Positions 1-8,152 of a stretch of 64,000 nucleotides of DNA are shown here, in pieces. The stretch's first letter is position 1; every line of letters begins with the position of its first letter. The stretch spans positions 1 through 64,000 of the forward strand of contig NZ_LR026981.1 of the NCBI RefSeq assembly GCF_900604315.1, read 5' to 3'. Under the pieces are notes generated by a model that ran no database searches, was not told the DNA's origin, and saw nothing but the letters and a program-made list of their open reading frames with translations. Position numbers and translations under genes: made by a program. The DNA is from [Erwinia] mediterraneensis. Lineage in GTDB: Bacteria; Pseudomonadota; Gammaproteobacteria; Enterobacterales; Enterobacteriaceae.

Positions 1-45
1 GCTGAATGGCGTCAGTGGTTCTCTGAAAACATCATGTCTCACTGA
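1..45 (+). CDS. C-terminal end of an upstream protein, probably the ABC binding protein
   Basis: The first 45 bases read in frame 1 as a 14-residue tail (AEWRQWFSENIMSH) ending in TGA. It lies directly before two polyamine-type ABC permeases, and operons of this type usually carry the periplasmic substrate-binding protein next to the permeases. That makes a binding-protein C-terminus the best guess, but the fragment is too short to identify by itself. Confidence 0.45.
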   Translation, partial: AEWRQWFSENIMSH

Positions 46-51
46 GTGAAA

Positions 52-74
52 CGGGCAGCACGTGTTGCTGCCCG
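52..74 (+). other. Intergenic hairpin inside the ABC operon
   Basis: CGGGCAGCA and TGCTGCCCG form a perfect 9-bp stem around a 5-nt loop just after the stop codon at 45. No T-run follows. It could limit transcription or protect the upstream mRNA, so that the binding protein is made in excess of the permeases. That role is inferred from the position. Confidence 0.5.
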
Positions 75-116
75 TCCCCGGGTTAGCCACACTATTTTAT
101 TCAGGCAGCAACGTCT

Positions 117-971
117 ATGACGAGAAAACCGACATTTTTACCCTGGTTCATTATACCCGCCACGCTGACCGCGCTCGGGCTGGTTGTCGCCATGTTTTCA
201 GTGATGCAGTTCAGCATGCGAGCCTATATCCCTGGCTCGCTGGATGTAGGCGGATTTACTCTGGCTAACTTTAACAGCCTGTTGAAACCCATTTATGCCG
301 ATGCCTTTTTCAACACGGTAATGCTGAGCGCAAAAACGGCCCTGTTTGGCTTGTTAATGAGTTATCCGTTGGCCTATGCACTGGTACGTACGCGCACCGC
401 ATGGATTAAATCCGCCATTTTAATTATTGCCATTACGCCGCTGTTTCTTGGTGAGGTTGTACGCACTTATTCATGGATTATTGTTCTGGGCAACAGCGGT
501 TTTTTAAACAGTCTGCTGCTGATGCTGGGCATTATCAGTAAGCCTTTACAGTTTATGTTTACCCAGACCGGTGTTGTCATTGCCCTGGTGCACGTCACGA
601 TGCCGATTATGGTGCTGATGCTGGCTACCGCTTTATCACACATCAACCCCGATTATGAAAAAGCCGCAACCAGTCTGGGTGCCGGTCCGGTGCGCACGCT
701 ACTGACGATCACCATTCCGCTGTCAGTTCCCGGCATTGTTGCCAGTCTGACTACCGCTTTTGCCTGGACCTTCAGCGCCTTCGCGACGCCGCAGCTGATC
801 GGCGGCGGGCGCGTCAGTACGGTAGCAACCATGGTTTATCAGCTCGGTTTCGCGTCAATGAACTTTCCGTTCGCTGCCGCGTTAAGCATTGCCGGGTTAC
901 TTCTGACCATCATGCTACTGATGGCGTTAAAACGCATGACCCGATTCCTGCATGCGATGGGAGAGCATTAA
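117..971 (+). CDS. ABC transporter permease, PotB type
   Basis: This 284-residue integral membrane protein has about six hydrophobic segments and the cytoplasmic EAA-type coupling loop (ATSLGAGPVRTLLTITIPLS, about residues 182-201) that contacts the ATPase. The length and the loop fit the spermidine/putrescine/opine permease family (PotB, YdcU). It would form a heterodimeric channel with the next gene, which begins 1 base after its stop. The substrate cannot be read from the sequence; polyamines, opines and modified amino acids are usual for this family. No ATPase gene follows, so that subunit is probably upstream, outside the window. Confidence 0.9.
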   Translation: MTRKPTFLPWFIIPATLTALGLVVAMFSVMQFSMRAYIPGSLDVGGFTLANFNSLLKPIYADAFFNTVMLSAKTALFGLLMSYPLAYALVRTRTAWIKSAILIIAITPLFLGEVVRTYSWIIVLGNSGFLNSLLLMLGIISKPLQFMFTQTGVVIALVHVTMPIMVLMLATALSHINPDYEKAATSLGAGPVRTLLTITIPLSVPGIVASLTTAFAWTFSAFATPQLIGGGRVSTVATMVYQLGFASMNFPFAAALSIAGLLLTIMLLMALKRMTRFLHAMGEH

Positions 972-972
972 A

Positions 973-1791
973 ATGACACGGTCGATGAATGATAAACTGA
1001 TTACCCTGGCCGGACGCTTACTCGTGATTGCCATTCTGATTTTCGTGCTGCTGCCGACCATCGTGGTGTTTATTTCTTCCTTCAGCAGCACTTCCGTGCT
1101 GTTTTTTCCGCCAAAAGGGTGGTCGCTGCGCTGGTTTGAACGTGCGGTAAATTATGACGACTTCCGTAACGGTTTTTACTCAGGATTGATCGTCACTTTC
1201 TGGGCCTCATCACTGGCAGTGATTATCGGTGCGACGCTGGCGATTGCCATTGAGCGTTATACCTTTCCGTGTAAACAGGTGCTGGAAGGCATCCTGCTGT
1301 CGCCGCTGTTTATTCCACATTTCACGATTGGCCTGGGTCTGTTGATGCTGGTATCGCAGCTTAATCTCAGTCGTGGTTATCCGCTGGTTATTTTCTGCCA
1401 CATCGTGTTGGTGCTGCCATTTGTATTACGCAGCGTGTACGTGTCGCTGAAAAACCTTGAGCAGCGCATTGAACTGGCTGCGGCCAGCCTTGGTGCTTCG
1501 CCGTTACGTGTTGTATGGACGATCACTGTGCCGCTGATATTACCCGGTCTTTTCGGTGGCTGGTTATTTGCGGCCATTCTTTCATTTAATGAATTTACGG
1601 CCTCACTGTTTATTACTACACAAATGACCCAGACGTTGCCTGTGGCGATGTACAACTATGTCCGTGAATTTGCCGATCCTACTTTATCTGCATTATCGGT
1701 AATTTATATTGTAGTTACGGCTTCGATGCTGATTATCGCCAATAAATTTTTTGGGTTAGGGAAAATATTGAATGTCGAATCCGGTCGCTAA
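973..1791 (+). CDS. ABC transporter permease, PotC type
   Basis: A 272-residue inner-membrane permease with about six transmembrane segments and an EAA loop (AAASLGASPLRVVWTITVPL) in its second half. The start at 973 is preferred over the in-frame ATG at 952 because a GGGAG motif lies about 9 nt before it and it does not overlap the previous gene. It pairs with the PotB-type permease at 117-971. It is the last gene of the importer operon; a monooxygenase gene follows after about 125 bases. The substrate is unknown. Confidence 0.9.
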   Translation: MTRSMNDKLITLAGRLLVIAILIFVLLPTIVVFISSFSSTSVLFFPPKGWSLRWFERAVNYDDFRNGFYSGLIVTFWASSLAVIIGATLAIAIERYTFPCKQVLEGILLSPLFIPHFTIGLGLLMLVSQLNLSRGYPLVIFCHIVLVLPFVLRSVYVSLKNLEQRIELAAASLGASPLRVVWTITVPLILPGLFGGWLFAAILSFNEFTASLFITTQMTQTLPVAMYNYVREFADPTLSALSVIYIVVTASMLIIANKFFGLGKILNVESGR

Positions 1792-1916
1792 TTTATATCC
1801 CAGTGATTTTTATTTTCCTAAGCGTTGCATTTAAAAAGTCTGATTATCATTAACACGACACCTGATTATTATCAGCACTGAAAACGATCGGGGTCGTTTA
1901 TATGCAGGGATTTCAC

Positions 1917-3167
1917 ATGTCATCAGAAAAAATTAATACTGTGGTTGTCGGTGCCGGTCAGGCGGGTATTGCAATGAGCGAGCATCTGTCGCTGATGGGT
2001 GTACCACATGTTGTTTTAGAACGTAATCGCATTGCGGAACGCTGGCGTTCAGAGCGTTGGGATTCGCTGGTTGCCAATGGCCCGGCCTGGCATGACCGTT
2101 TCCCATCGCTGAAATTTGACAATCTTTCTCAGGAAGCATTTCCGCCGAAAGAGCGTATGGCGCAATATTTCGAAGATTACGCCAGGATGCTTGATGCGCC
2201 AATACGCACCGGCGTAGAAGTCCATCAGGTGACGCGTCTGGCTGGCCGCACTGGCTTTAAGGTAATCACCTCGATGGGAGAATTTGAAGCGGAAAATGTT
2301 GTCGCAGCAACCGGGCCGTTCCAGAAGCCTTCTTTCCCGCCGATTGTGCCGGAAAGCGCGCATGTGCAACAGATCCACTCCTCAGCCTATAAGAATCCAC
2401 AGCAGCTGCCTGCAGGCAATGTTCTGGTAGTCGGTGCCGGAGCATCAGGTACGCAAATTGCGGAAGAGCTGAGAAAATCGGGGCGTGACGTTTATCTTTC
2501 CGTTGGCGAGCATTACCGTCCGCCGCGTTCCTATCGTAATCGCGATTATTGCTGGTGGCTGGGTGCGCTGGGCCTGTGGGATGAGGTGAAAATTAAGCCA
2601 AAAAAAGAGCATGTCGCCTTTGCGGTAAGCGGTTATGAAGGCGGAAAAACCGTAGATTTTCGCCGGCTGGCGCATATGGGCATTACTCTGGTGGGCGTCA
2701 CCCAAAGCTGGAATAACAACGTACTGTCTTTCGCTGATGGGCTGGCTGAGAATATTGCAGAAGGCGATAAAGCTTATTTTGATGTGTTACGCGACGCCGA
2801 TGCGTATATTGAGCGCAACGGCCTGGATTTACCGCCTGAGCCGGAAGCCTGGGCGCTGCTACCGGATCCGGAATGCCTTAAGAATCCGCTGCGTCAGTTA
2901 GATCTTCTGGCGGCAGGAATTACCACTATCATCTGGGCAACCGGTTTTAAATTTGATTTTAGCTGGCTGCAGGTCGATGCATTTGATGAAAATGGTTTGC
3001 CACTTCATAAACGCGGTATTTCTGCCGAGCGCGGCATTTACTTTCTCGGTCTGCCGAACCTGGTTAATCGGGCATCCTCCTTTATTTATGGCGTATGGCA
3101 CGACGCCAAATATATTGCTGACCATATTGTGCTGCAAAATGCCTATACCGATTACGATAAGCCGTAA
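1917..3167 (+). CDS. Flavin-containing monooxygenase-like oxidoreductase
   Basis: This 416-residue protein has an FAD-binding Rossmann motif at residues 12-17 (GAGQAG) and an NAD(P)-binding one near residue 172 (GAGASG), the two-nucleotide layout of class B flavin monooxygenases (FMO, YUCCA and 'putative K+ transport flavoprotein' families). Such enzymes use NADPH and O2 to oxygenate a nitrogen, sulfur or carbonyl centre. The start at 1917 follows AGGGA by 6 nt; an in-frame ATG at 1902 has weaker spacing. It follows the importer in the same direction, so it may act on the imported compound (inference). A YUCCA-like auxin role is possible but nothing in the sequence proves it. Confidence 0.8.
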   Translation: MSSEKINTVVVGAGQAGIAMSEHLSLMGVPHVVLERNRIAERWRSERWDSLVANGPAWHDRFPSLKFDNLSQEAFPPKERMAQYFEDYARMLDAPIRTGVEVHQVTRLAGRTGFKVITSMGEFEAENVVAATGPFQKPSFPPIVPESAHVQQIHSSAYKNPQQLPAGNVLVVGAGASGTQIAEELRKSGRDVYLSVGEHYRPPRSYRNRDYCWWLGALGLWDEVKIKPKKEHVAFAVSGYEGGKTVDFRRLAHMGITLVGVTQSWNNNVLSFADGLAENIAEGDKAYFDVLRDADAYIERNGLDLPPEPEAWALLPDPECLKNPLRQLDLLAAGITTIIWATGFKFDFSWLQVDAFDENGLPLHKRGISAERGIYFLGLPNLVNRASSFIYGVWHDAKYIADHIVLQNAYTDYDKP

Positions 3168-3192
3168 ATGTCCTGCATGTATCGTAATCCTA

Positions 3193-3224
3193 AGCAGCTA
3201 AATAAAAATTATTTAGCTGCTTTT
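3193..3224 (+). terminator. Rho-independent terminator after the monooxygenase gene
   Basis: AGCAGCTAAATA and TATTTAGCTGCT form a near-perfect 12-bp stem with a short A-rich loop and a TTTT tract after it. It begins 26 bases past the monooxygenase stop codon. Confidence 0.85.
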
Positions 3225-3857
3225 GAGCCCTGTCTGCATAGCCCTGCACCTGATAGCCAAATTATTTGATAAATATTTCAACGTTGTTAACTTCCTGCTG
3301 GCTATCCGCTTTTAACGTTACGTTCAGACAGAATGAACGTTTGCATATGTCTGGCATCTACATATACCAGGCATATGTATTTCTTTCATGAAGCACATCC
3401 AGCCTGTAAACGAACCCCGATCATCGAATCTATGTAGTACGTATAAACATCTGGAAGTTCATACCAGTCAGCTTTCATTCATTTTTATCCTGCGTCTCTC
3501 GCATACATGTGGGGTCTTTGCTACGCGAATGTCAAATGGAGTGCGGTTCTGAGCTTCAGGCTTATTCAGGCGATCTTCGATGGAGTCTCATTTCCTTTCT
3601 TTTTATTAACCACTTAATCTCCCTGTGTTTCAAAGCCATTCTGATAACCCTATTTCACCATTACTGGGATCGGGAAGACGGGATGGTCCTCATGCTTATT
3701 AGCGTCCTACGTACCGGTTTTCCGGCGCTGTCATAGTTAATACACAAAGGTATGCAGACAACAGACTGATGCGCATAAATATGCGCTATCACTCTTTCCC
3801 TGTTGCTTTTGCGACTAAAGATGTCCCGATCCCGGTAACCGGCTCACAGAGGACGGG
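3225..3857. other. Gene-poor stretch before the first toxin-antitoxin pair
   Basis: I see no convincing gene in these 630 bases. A 75-codon open frame at 3509-3736 has no clear ribosome binding site or recognisable motif and I do not call it. An imperfect inverted repeat (GCATATGTCTGG at 3343-3354 against CCAGGCATATGT at 3367-3378) could be an operator or a scar. The stretch separates the importer region from the mobile-gene region. Confidence 0.4.
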
Positions 3858-4163
3858 CTAACTTTTCAGATAGCGGCTGGTTATCTTCCTGGATGTATGT
3901 AGTATCCGCAGAATGCGAACCGACGTCTCTTCAGCCACATAGACGATAATGAACGGGAAGCGGGGAACCACCAGTTTACGCTGTTTCGTCGTTTTCCCGG
4001 CTTTCGTGCCTGCCAGCGGATTTTCTCTGAGGATACTGACCATGCCAACGAACTTATCGTCTGTTGCGTTGGCGACCGGCAGGCCCGCTTCCTGATACAG
4101 GTAACGGAAGATGGCTTCCCTGTCTGTCCGTGCCTGCGCTTCCCACTGAACGGATAATGTCAC
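3858..4163 (-). CDS. ParE/RelE-family toxin
   Basis: This 101-residue protein has the ParE/RelE layout: an N-terminal helix starting WEAQARTDREAIFRYLYQ, then a strand-rich C-terminal half with the typical pairing of RKLVVPRFPFIIVYV and VRILRILHTSR. ParE toxins poison gyrase and RelE toxins cut ribosome-bound mRNA; which applies here cannot be read directly. Its start overlaps the stop of the antitoxin gene by 4 bases, the usual translational coupling. It is full length, so the pair may still work in plasmid maintenance. Confidence 0.88.
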   Translation of the reverse strand: MTLSVQWEAQARTDREAIFRYLYQEAGLPVANATDDKFVGMVSILRENPLAGTKAGKTTKQRKLVVPRFPFIIVYVAEETSVRILRILHTSRKITSRYLKS

Positions 4164-4444
4164 AGCCTGCCCCGCGTTGCTTGCGCTTTCAGCTCATCCA
4201 TATGACGGTTCATTTCATCGTCGCTGATGAAGTTGCCTTCACCGGCATCATAGCGGCTGAACGCCTCTGTTATCTGCTGTTCCAGCCAGACATCATGTTC
4301 ACTGTCCTGATACTGCCGCTCTTCTGCTGCCAGTTCTTCGGCCCGCTGACGCATGATTTCTGTCAGGCTCAACTTCTTACGCTCTGCTGCCTGCATCGCC
4401 AGACGTTTGGTTTCGTCATCTATCCTGAAGTGGATTGTGCTCAT
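4160..4444 (-). CDS. RelB/DinJ-type antitoxin
   Basis: A 94-residue protein with a ribbon-helix-helix start (STIHFRIDDETKRLAMQAAE) and a charged C-terminal tail, as in RelB/DinJ antitoxins, which bind operator DNA as dimers and wrap the toxin with the tail. The ATG at 4444 is chosen because AAGGAG lies 6 nt before it; an upstream in-frame start would add 12 residues without this signal. It is the first gene of a two-gene operon with the toxin at 3858-4163 and probably represses that operon. Confidence 0.87.
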   Translation of the reverse strand: MSTIHFRIDDETKRLAMQAAERKKLSLTEIMRQRAEELAAEERQYQDSEHDVWLEQQITEAFSRYDAGEGNFISDDEMNRHMDELKAQATRGRL

Positions 4445-4509
4445 CCTGCACTCCTTTTGTGGTGTCGGTTGTGGTGTCATTATGGCGATTGTTTTCGTCC
4501 CTGTCAGTT

Positions 4510-5030
4510 TTATCTTCTGCCTGCATCCGCCGGATGGGTCGACACATGCACCGCCTGAAGCGCCCGGATGCTCACCTGGGTGTATATCTGCGTGCTCTCT
4601 ATGCTGCGGTGTCCCAGCATAGCCTGTATCCAGCGCAGGTCCGCCCCGTTCTCCAGCATCTGCATTGCCATCGCGTGCCGGAACAGATGACAGCTCCCCT
4701 TGTCGATACCGGCCGCTCGTAGGTACGGCGCCACTGCGCCGGTTATGCCGTTCGCCGTCAGCCCCGCCACACCGTCCATCGCCACGAACAGCGCCTTGCA
4801 GTCCGCTCCCGCCAGCAATTGCGGACGAACATCAAGGATATAGCGCTCCAGCCACCACAGCGCCCGCTCGCCCACCGGCACCACCCGGTCCAGCTTTCCC
4901 TTGTCCTGCACGATAGTCAGTATCTGCCGCCCGAAATCCGCGCTGTATATCTCAAGGTTTGCCACCGCGCCGGGGTAGCTGATCGTCCGGCTGGTGGAAG
5001 AGACATAACCGACGGACCTGTAAAGTAAAA
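4510..5030 (-). pseudogene. Truncated tyrosine recombinase
   Basis: The frame encodes the C-terminal catalytic part of a XerD-like site-specific recombinase. HLFRHAMAMQMLENGADLRW and LGHRSIESTQIYTQVS carry the HxxR, the second H and the nucleophile Y. The part containing the N-terminal core-binding domain and the first catalytic Arg is missing. Codons similar to this family can be read upstream only to about 5030, where a terminator hairpin begins. The only available start is a GTG at 4965. It is therefore a remnant and should be inactive. Together with the toxin-antitoxin pair next to it, it marks a former mobile element end. Confidence 0.8.
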
Positions 5031-5055
5031 ACCCCAGCCGATTGGCTGGGGTTTT
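5027..5055. terminator. Bidirectional rho-independent terminator
   Basis: ACCCCAGCC and GGCTGGGGT form a strong stem with A-runs on one side and T-runs on the other (5027-5039 against 5044-5055), so it can end transcription from both sides. On the minus strand it lies just after the immunity-like gene at 5060-5362. Confidence 0.85.
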
Positions 5056-5059
5056 ATAT

Positions 5060-5362
5060 TTACTTCAAGGAACCAAGTAACTCAGCTATTAGTTCGGAAG
5101 CATCATGTTTATAGTCTGATTCCCAGCGAGACCGCCAATCAACAGGACGTCCTTCATTTTCCCATTCTGAAAGAGCGAGCGCGTTGACCATTTCCAACTC
5201 AAACCATGTTTGCTGGTAATTATTTCTGCTTTGTTCGTCCTCAAACAACTCTTTCAGTTGGGACAAATCTTCTGCATAGCTGACAAACTTTGCAAAGCTA
5301 ACAACGTCATTTAGAGAACTAAGCGCATATTCGCAAATAACATTCCTTTTATTTGTCACCAT
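5060..5362 (-). CDS. Small acidic protein, probable immunity protein
   Basis: A 100-residue acidic, helix-rich protein (LNDVVSFAKFVSYAEDLSQL, then a long Glu/Asp-rich stretch) with no signal peptide or membrane segment. I do not recognise the family. The immunity role is inferred from context: its ATG lies inside the last codons of an upstream same-strand frame that looks like a contact-dependent toxin C-terminus, and the two overlap by about 14 bases, as in toxin/immunity pairs. It is followed at once by a strong terminator. Confidence 0.5.
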   Translation of the reverse strand: MVTNKRNVICEYALSSLNDVVSFAKFVSYAEDLSQLKELFEDEQSRNNYQQTWFELEMVNALALSEWENEGRPVDWRSRWESDYKHDASELIAELLGSLK

Positions 5363-5446
5363 ATTTAGCCGTTACCACGGGCACTTTGCTTTCAGGATCA
5401 AAATGTACAGTTGTCCCACCAATGACGCAGCCGTTTTCTGTGGTAT
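5349..5446 (-). pseudogene. Last codons of a lost polymorphic toxin (CdiA/Rhs-like)
   Basis: Read on the minus strand from about 5446 down to TAA at 5349-5351, the frame gives roughly 32 codons, including ENGCVIGGTTVHFDP, and ends VTAKYGDK. GG-T-VHFDP-type tails are common at the ends of secreted polymorphic toxins. The frame runs straight into the end of the RpiR gene, so nothing upstream of this tail survives. The overlap with the immunity-like gene supports the reading. It is short, so it could be a chance frame. Confidence 0.45.
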
Positions 5447-6330
5447 CAGTTAAACCGCGCTTCATTGAGTCGTTGTTTCATGGCAATGAACGCCTTCTGA
5501 TGCTCTTCGTTCGTATCGCGACGGAGTGCCACAGCCGTTGAAAGGATATCAATGACAACCAGCGCCGCGATTCTGGATGTCATAGGCGTGTACAGGCTGG
5601 TGTTTTCCAGCGTTTCAACCACCAGCACCACGTCACAGTAGCTTCTCAGCGGGGCATCCGCTGAGCCAATCAGGCCCAGAACCGAAGCACCACGTTCTTT
5701 CGCGGTGCGCGCCACATCCATTAATGACCTGGTCGAGCCGGTGTTGGAGATAAGCACGCAGACTTCACCCGGGTGCATCATTGATGCCTGCATAATCTGC
5801 TGATGCATATCCACCTCAACTGCACAGGGTACGCCAAACAGCGGAAATTTTTGTTGCCCGTCCCTGGCGACAATGCCTGACGCGCCAAAGCCAAAAAAAT
5901 CAATTCGTTTGGCGGCAGTCAGCAAATCGATAGCATCGCTCAGGGCTACCTTATCAAGGTGATAGCGTGCCCAGTCAAGACTCGTCAGAGTGTAATCAAA
6001 AATTTTTTCCACTATCTGGTCTGGTGTGTCGCTGCCTTCAAGTTCTGAATGCGTTGCAGGCATGCCGAGCGCCAGACTTTGCGCCAGTCGTAACTTAAAG
6101 TCAGGGTAGCCGCTACAACCAATAGCGCTACAAAAACGCAGTACTGTTGGTTGACTGACCTCTGCCCGGGCAGCCAGTTCAGCTACCGTATCGCTCAAAA
6201 TAAGGCGTGGATCATCCAGCACTACGTCAGCGACTTTCCGGTCAGATTTGCGTAAATCAGGACGGAAATTGCGGATTACTTCCAGTAAATTTTGCTGCGG
6301 TTCCCTAACAAGGCTGTGATCCTGAGTCAT
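5446..6330 (-). CDS. RpiR-family transcriptional regulator
   Basis: A 294-residue regulator with an N-terminal RpiR helix-turn-helix (VAELAARAEVSQPTVLRFCS, about residues 50-70) and a C-terminal SIS sugar-phosphate-binding domain (IDFFGFGASGIVARD and VCVLISNTGSTRS), as in HexR and RpiR. SIS domains in this family sense phosphorylated sugars or keto-deoxy acids. It is the last gene of the minus-strand catabolic operon and overlaps the stop of the MBL hydrolase by 4 bases, so it is made together with the enzymes it probably controls. The likely target is the divergent promoter region at 10.4-10.6 kb (inference). Confidence 0.93.
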   Translation of the reverse strand: MTQDHSLVREPQQNLLEVIRNFRPDLRKSDRKVADVVLDDPRLILSDTVAELAARAEVSQPTVLRFCSAIGCSGYPDFKLRLAQSLALGMPATHSELEGSDTPDQIVEKIFDYTLTSLDWARYHLDKVALSDAIDLLTAAKRIDFFGFGASGIVARDGQQKFPLFGVPCAVEVDMHQQIMQASMMHPGEVCVLISNTGSTRSLMDVARTAKERGASVLGLIGSADAPLRSYCDVVLVVETLENTSLYTPMTSRIAALVVIDILSTAVALRRDTNEEHQKAFIAMKQRLNEARFN

Positions 6331-7220
6331 TCATTTCTCTCGGCAGACAGGGGTATTTCCAGTAAATAACGGGTTTGTAATCGGGCGCGTTCCAGTGAAG
6401 GCCTGGATACCGAACGGGCCATCATATCGAGAGCGGCAGGATCAGCGGTATTGAAATCAAACAACCCGTAATGATGCGCGATCATATACTGGATCTTACA
6501 CTGTACGCAAAGAAGTAAGCTTTCATCTGCGCTCATGTTACCCGGAATGCCCTGAGCGCGGAGATTCTCACTGCGTCCGTTTACCGGTAGTAATGCAAGA
6601 TCGATAGCCAGAGGCGCCAGTTCTTCAACCTGTCCCGCAAAAGGCACTGTATCACCGGAATGGAAAATCGTAATGCCGCCCATCTGTATAACATAGCCCA
6701 AAAAACGGTAATTTTTCGCATCGTCCTGTTCCAGCGTTTCATGGCTGGCTCTGACTACGTGAACGGAAAGCCCGGATGCCAGTTGCAAGCTTTCCCCTGC
6801 GTTCACCCCAGTGATGTTTTCTGCGCCGGAGAGCGGAATGCGCTCAGACGCTAATGTCAGGGCAGCGCGCGGCAGGATCAGTTGCACATCGGGCGATGCA
6901 TTCAGTAAAGGTGCCAGTGTGGCACCATCCATATGGTCGGTATGATGGTGCGTCACGAGAATATGTGTCACGTTGGTCAGGCTTGTCGCCTGGATCGGCG
7001 CGGGCATTATCCGGGTATGAGCCAGAGGTCGCCCCCGATATTTTTCTGCCAGCGAGTCTGACAGATAAGGATCGATAACCACGCAGTGCTCTGCATTTCG
7101 CAAAATAAAACCAGCCTGCCCCAGCCAGAAAAGCTCTACCCCGCGGACTGGCGGCTGGGTACGCCTTAACCTCTCTGCCAGTGTTCCATCAAAAGCGATC
7201 GCGCTGAGATTTACCGCCAT
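6327..7220 (-). CDS. MBL-fold metal-dependent hydrolase
   Basis: This 297-residue protein has the metallo-beta-lactamase metal site HHHTDH at residues 91-96, with later metal ligands in FHSGDTVPFAG and near IAHHYG. It resembles the UlaG / UPF0173 branch, which includes L-ascorbate-6-phosphate lactonase. A lactone-opening or phosphoester-cleaving step on a sugar-acid derivative fits the operon, but the substrate is not established. Its start overlaps the hydroxyacid dehydrogenase by 10 bases and its end overlaps rpiR by 4. Confidence 0.85.
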   Translation of the reverse strand: MAVNLSAIAFDGTLAERLRRTQPPVRGVELFWLGQAGFILRNAEHCVVIDPYLSDSLAEKYRGRPLAHTRIMPAPIQATSLTNVTHILVTHHHTDHMDGATLAPLLNASPDVQLILPRAALTLASERIPLSGAENITGVNAGESLQLASGLSVHVVRASHETLEQDDAKNYRFLGYVIQMGGITIFHSGDTVPFAGQVEELAPLAIDLALLPVNGRSENLRAQGIPGNMSADESLLLCVQCKIQYMIAHHYGLFDFNTADPAALDMMARSVSRPSLERARLQTRYLLEIPLSAERNE

Positions 7221-8152
7221 GAAGATTTTTCCTTCAGCACCTTCAGAATATTCATCACCGCGATTTCCGTCGCCCGATCAACACTTTCCCGCGTAAAACC
7301 GCCAATATGACTGGTCGCGATCACGCGCGGATGGCCTGCCAGCGCCAGTGACTGCGGGGGCTCTTCGTTGAATACATCGGTTGCATAGGCTGTCAGTTTT
7401 CCTGAGTCCAGCGCGTCGATCACCGCGCATTCATCCACCAGCCCGGCCCGTGCCGTGTTGACAATAAGTGTGCCGGGTTGCATCTGTTCCAGTTGACTTG
7501 CACCAATCAGCGTTGCGCCATCGCGTGGAGGCGGGCAGTGCAGGGTGATCATGGTTGACTGCCGCCAGATATCATCAAGCGAGGCATAACTGAAACGATC
7601 GGCGGGCAGCCCCAGTTCAGGTTCCATCGGATCGAATCCAAGCACACGGCAACCAAGCGCGCAGGCCAGGCGTGCTACCTCACGGCCAATAGCCCCGCAG
7701 CCGATAATTCCCAGTACCTGATCACGAAACTCATTACCCTGAACACGTGGCCATTCGCCTCGCTTAATTCCACTGCTGGTGATGTAAATATGTCGCAGAC
7801 TGGCAAACATCAGCGCAATCGCCAGCTCAGCCACGCCCGAGGCATTGGCACCATCAGCGGTGCAAAGACAGATGTCACGTTCCCGCAACCTGTTTACCGG
7901 CAGGTTATCGACGCCTACGCCGTTACGACTGATAACTTTCAGATCACGTGCAGCATCGATCACTTTTTCGGATACCGGTTCGACACCCGCCAGCCAGCCA
8001 ACGCAACCTTCAACATAATGGAGCAGAGAGGCTTCATCTGGCAGCTTGCCCGGTTCGGACAATACCACTTCGAAACCCGCGCGCGTGAGCATATCAAGGG
8101 CCGGATGACCGCCGCTGGTGAGTGAGCGTGGCGTAACAAGAATACGATTCAT
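7211..8152 (-). CDS. D-isomer 2-hydroxyacid dehydrogenase
   Basis: A 313-residue NAD(P)-dependent dehydrogenase of the SerA/GyaR family. It shows the GCGAIG dinucleotide motif at 151-156, the catalytic Arg in ISRNGVGVDN (about residue 86) and the catalytic His in ATSHIGGFT near residue 285. These enzymes interconvert a 2-keto acid and its D-2-hydroxy acid. It sits between the MBL hydrolase and the shikimate-dehydrogenase-like gene, each overlapping by a few bases. Here it probably oxidises or reduces a sugar-acid intermediate. It is too short for SerA itself, having no C-terminal ACT domain. Confidence 0.9.
   Translation of the reverse strand: MNRILVTPRSLTSGGHPALDMLTRAGFEVVLSEPGKLPDEASLLHYVEGCVGWLAGVEPVSEKVIDAARDLKVISRNGVGVDNLPVNRLRERDICLCTADGANASGVAELAIALMFASLRHIYITSSGIKRGEWPRVQGNEFRDQVLGIIGCGAIGREVARLACALGCRVLGFDPMEPELGLPADRFSYASLDDIWRQSTMITLHCPPPRDGATLIGASQLEQMQPGTLIVNTARAGLVDECAVIDALDSGKLTAYATDVFNEEPPQSLALAGHPRVIATSHIGGFTRESVDRATEIAVMNILKVLKEKSSWR

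Noticed and set aside
3509..3736. 75-codon open frame in the gap after the monooxygenase
   Set aside because: No clear ribosome site, no motif, and a composition unlike a real protein. It lies alone in a gene-poor region.
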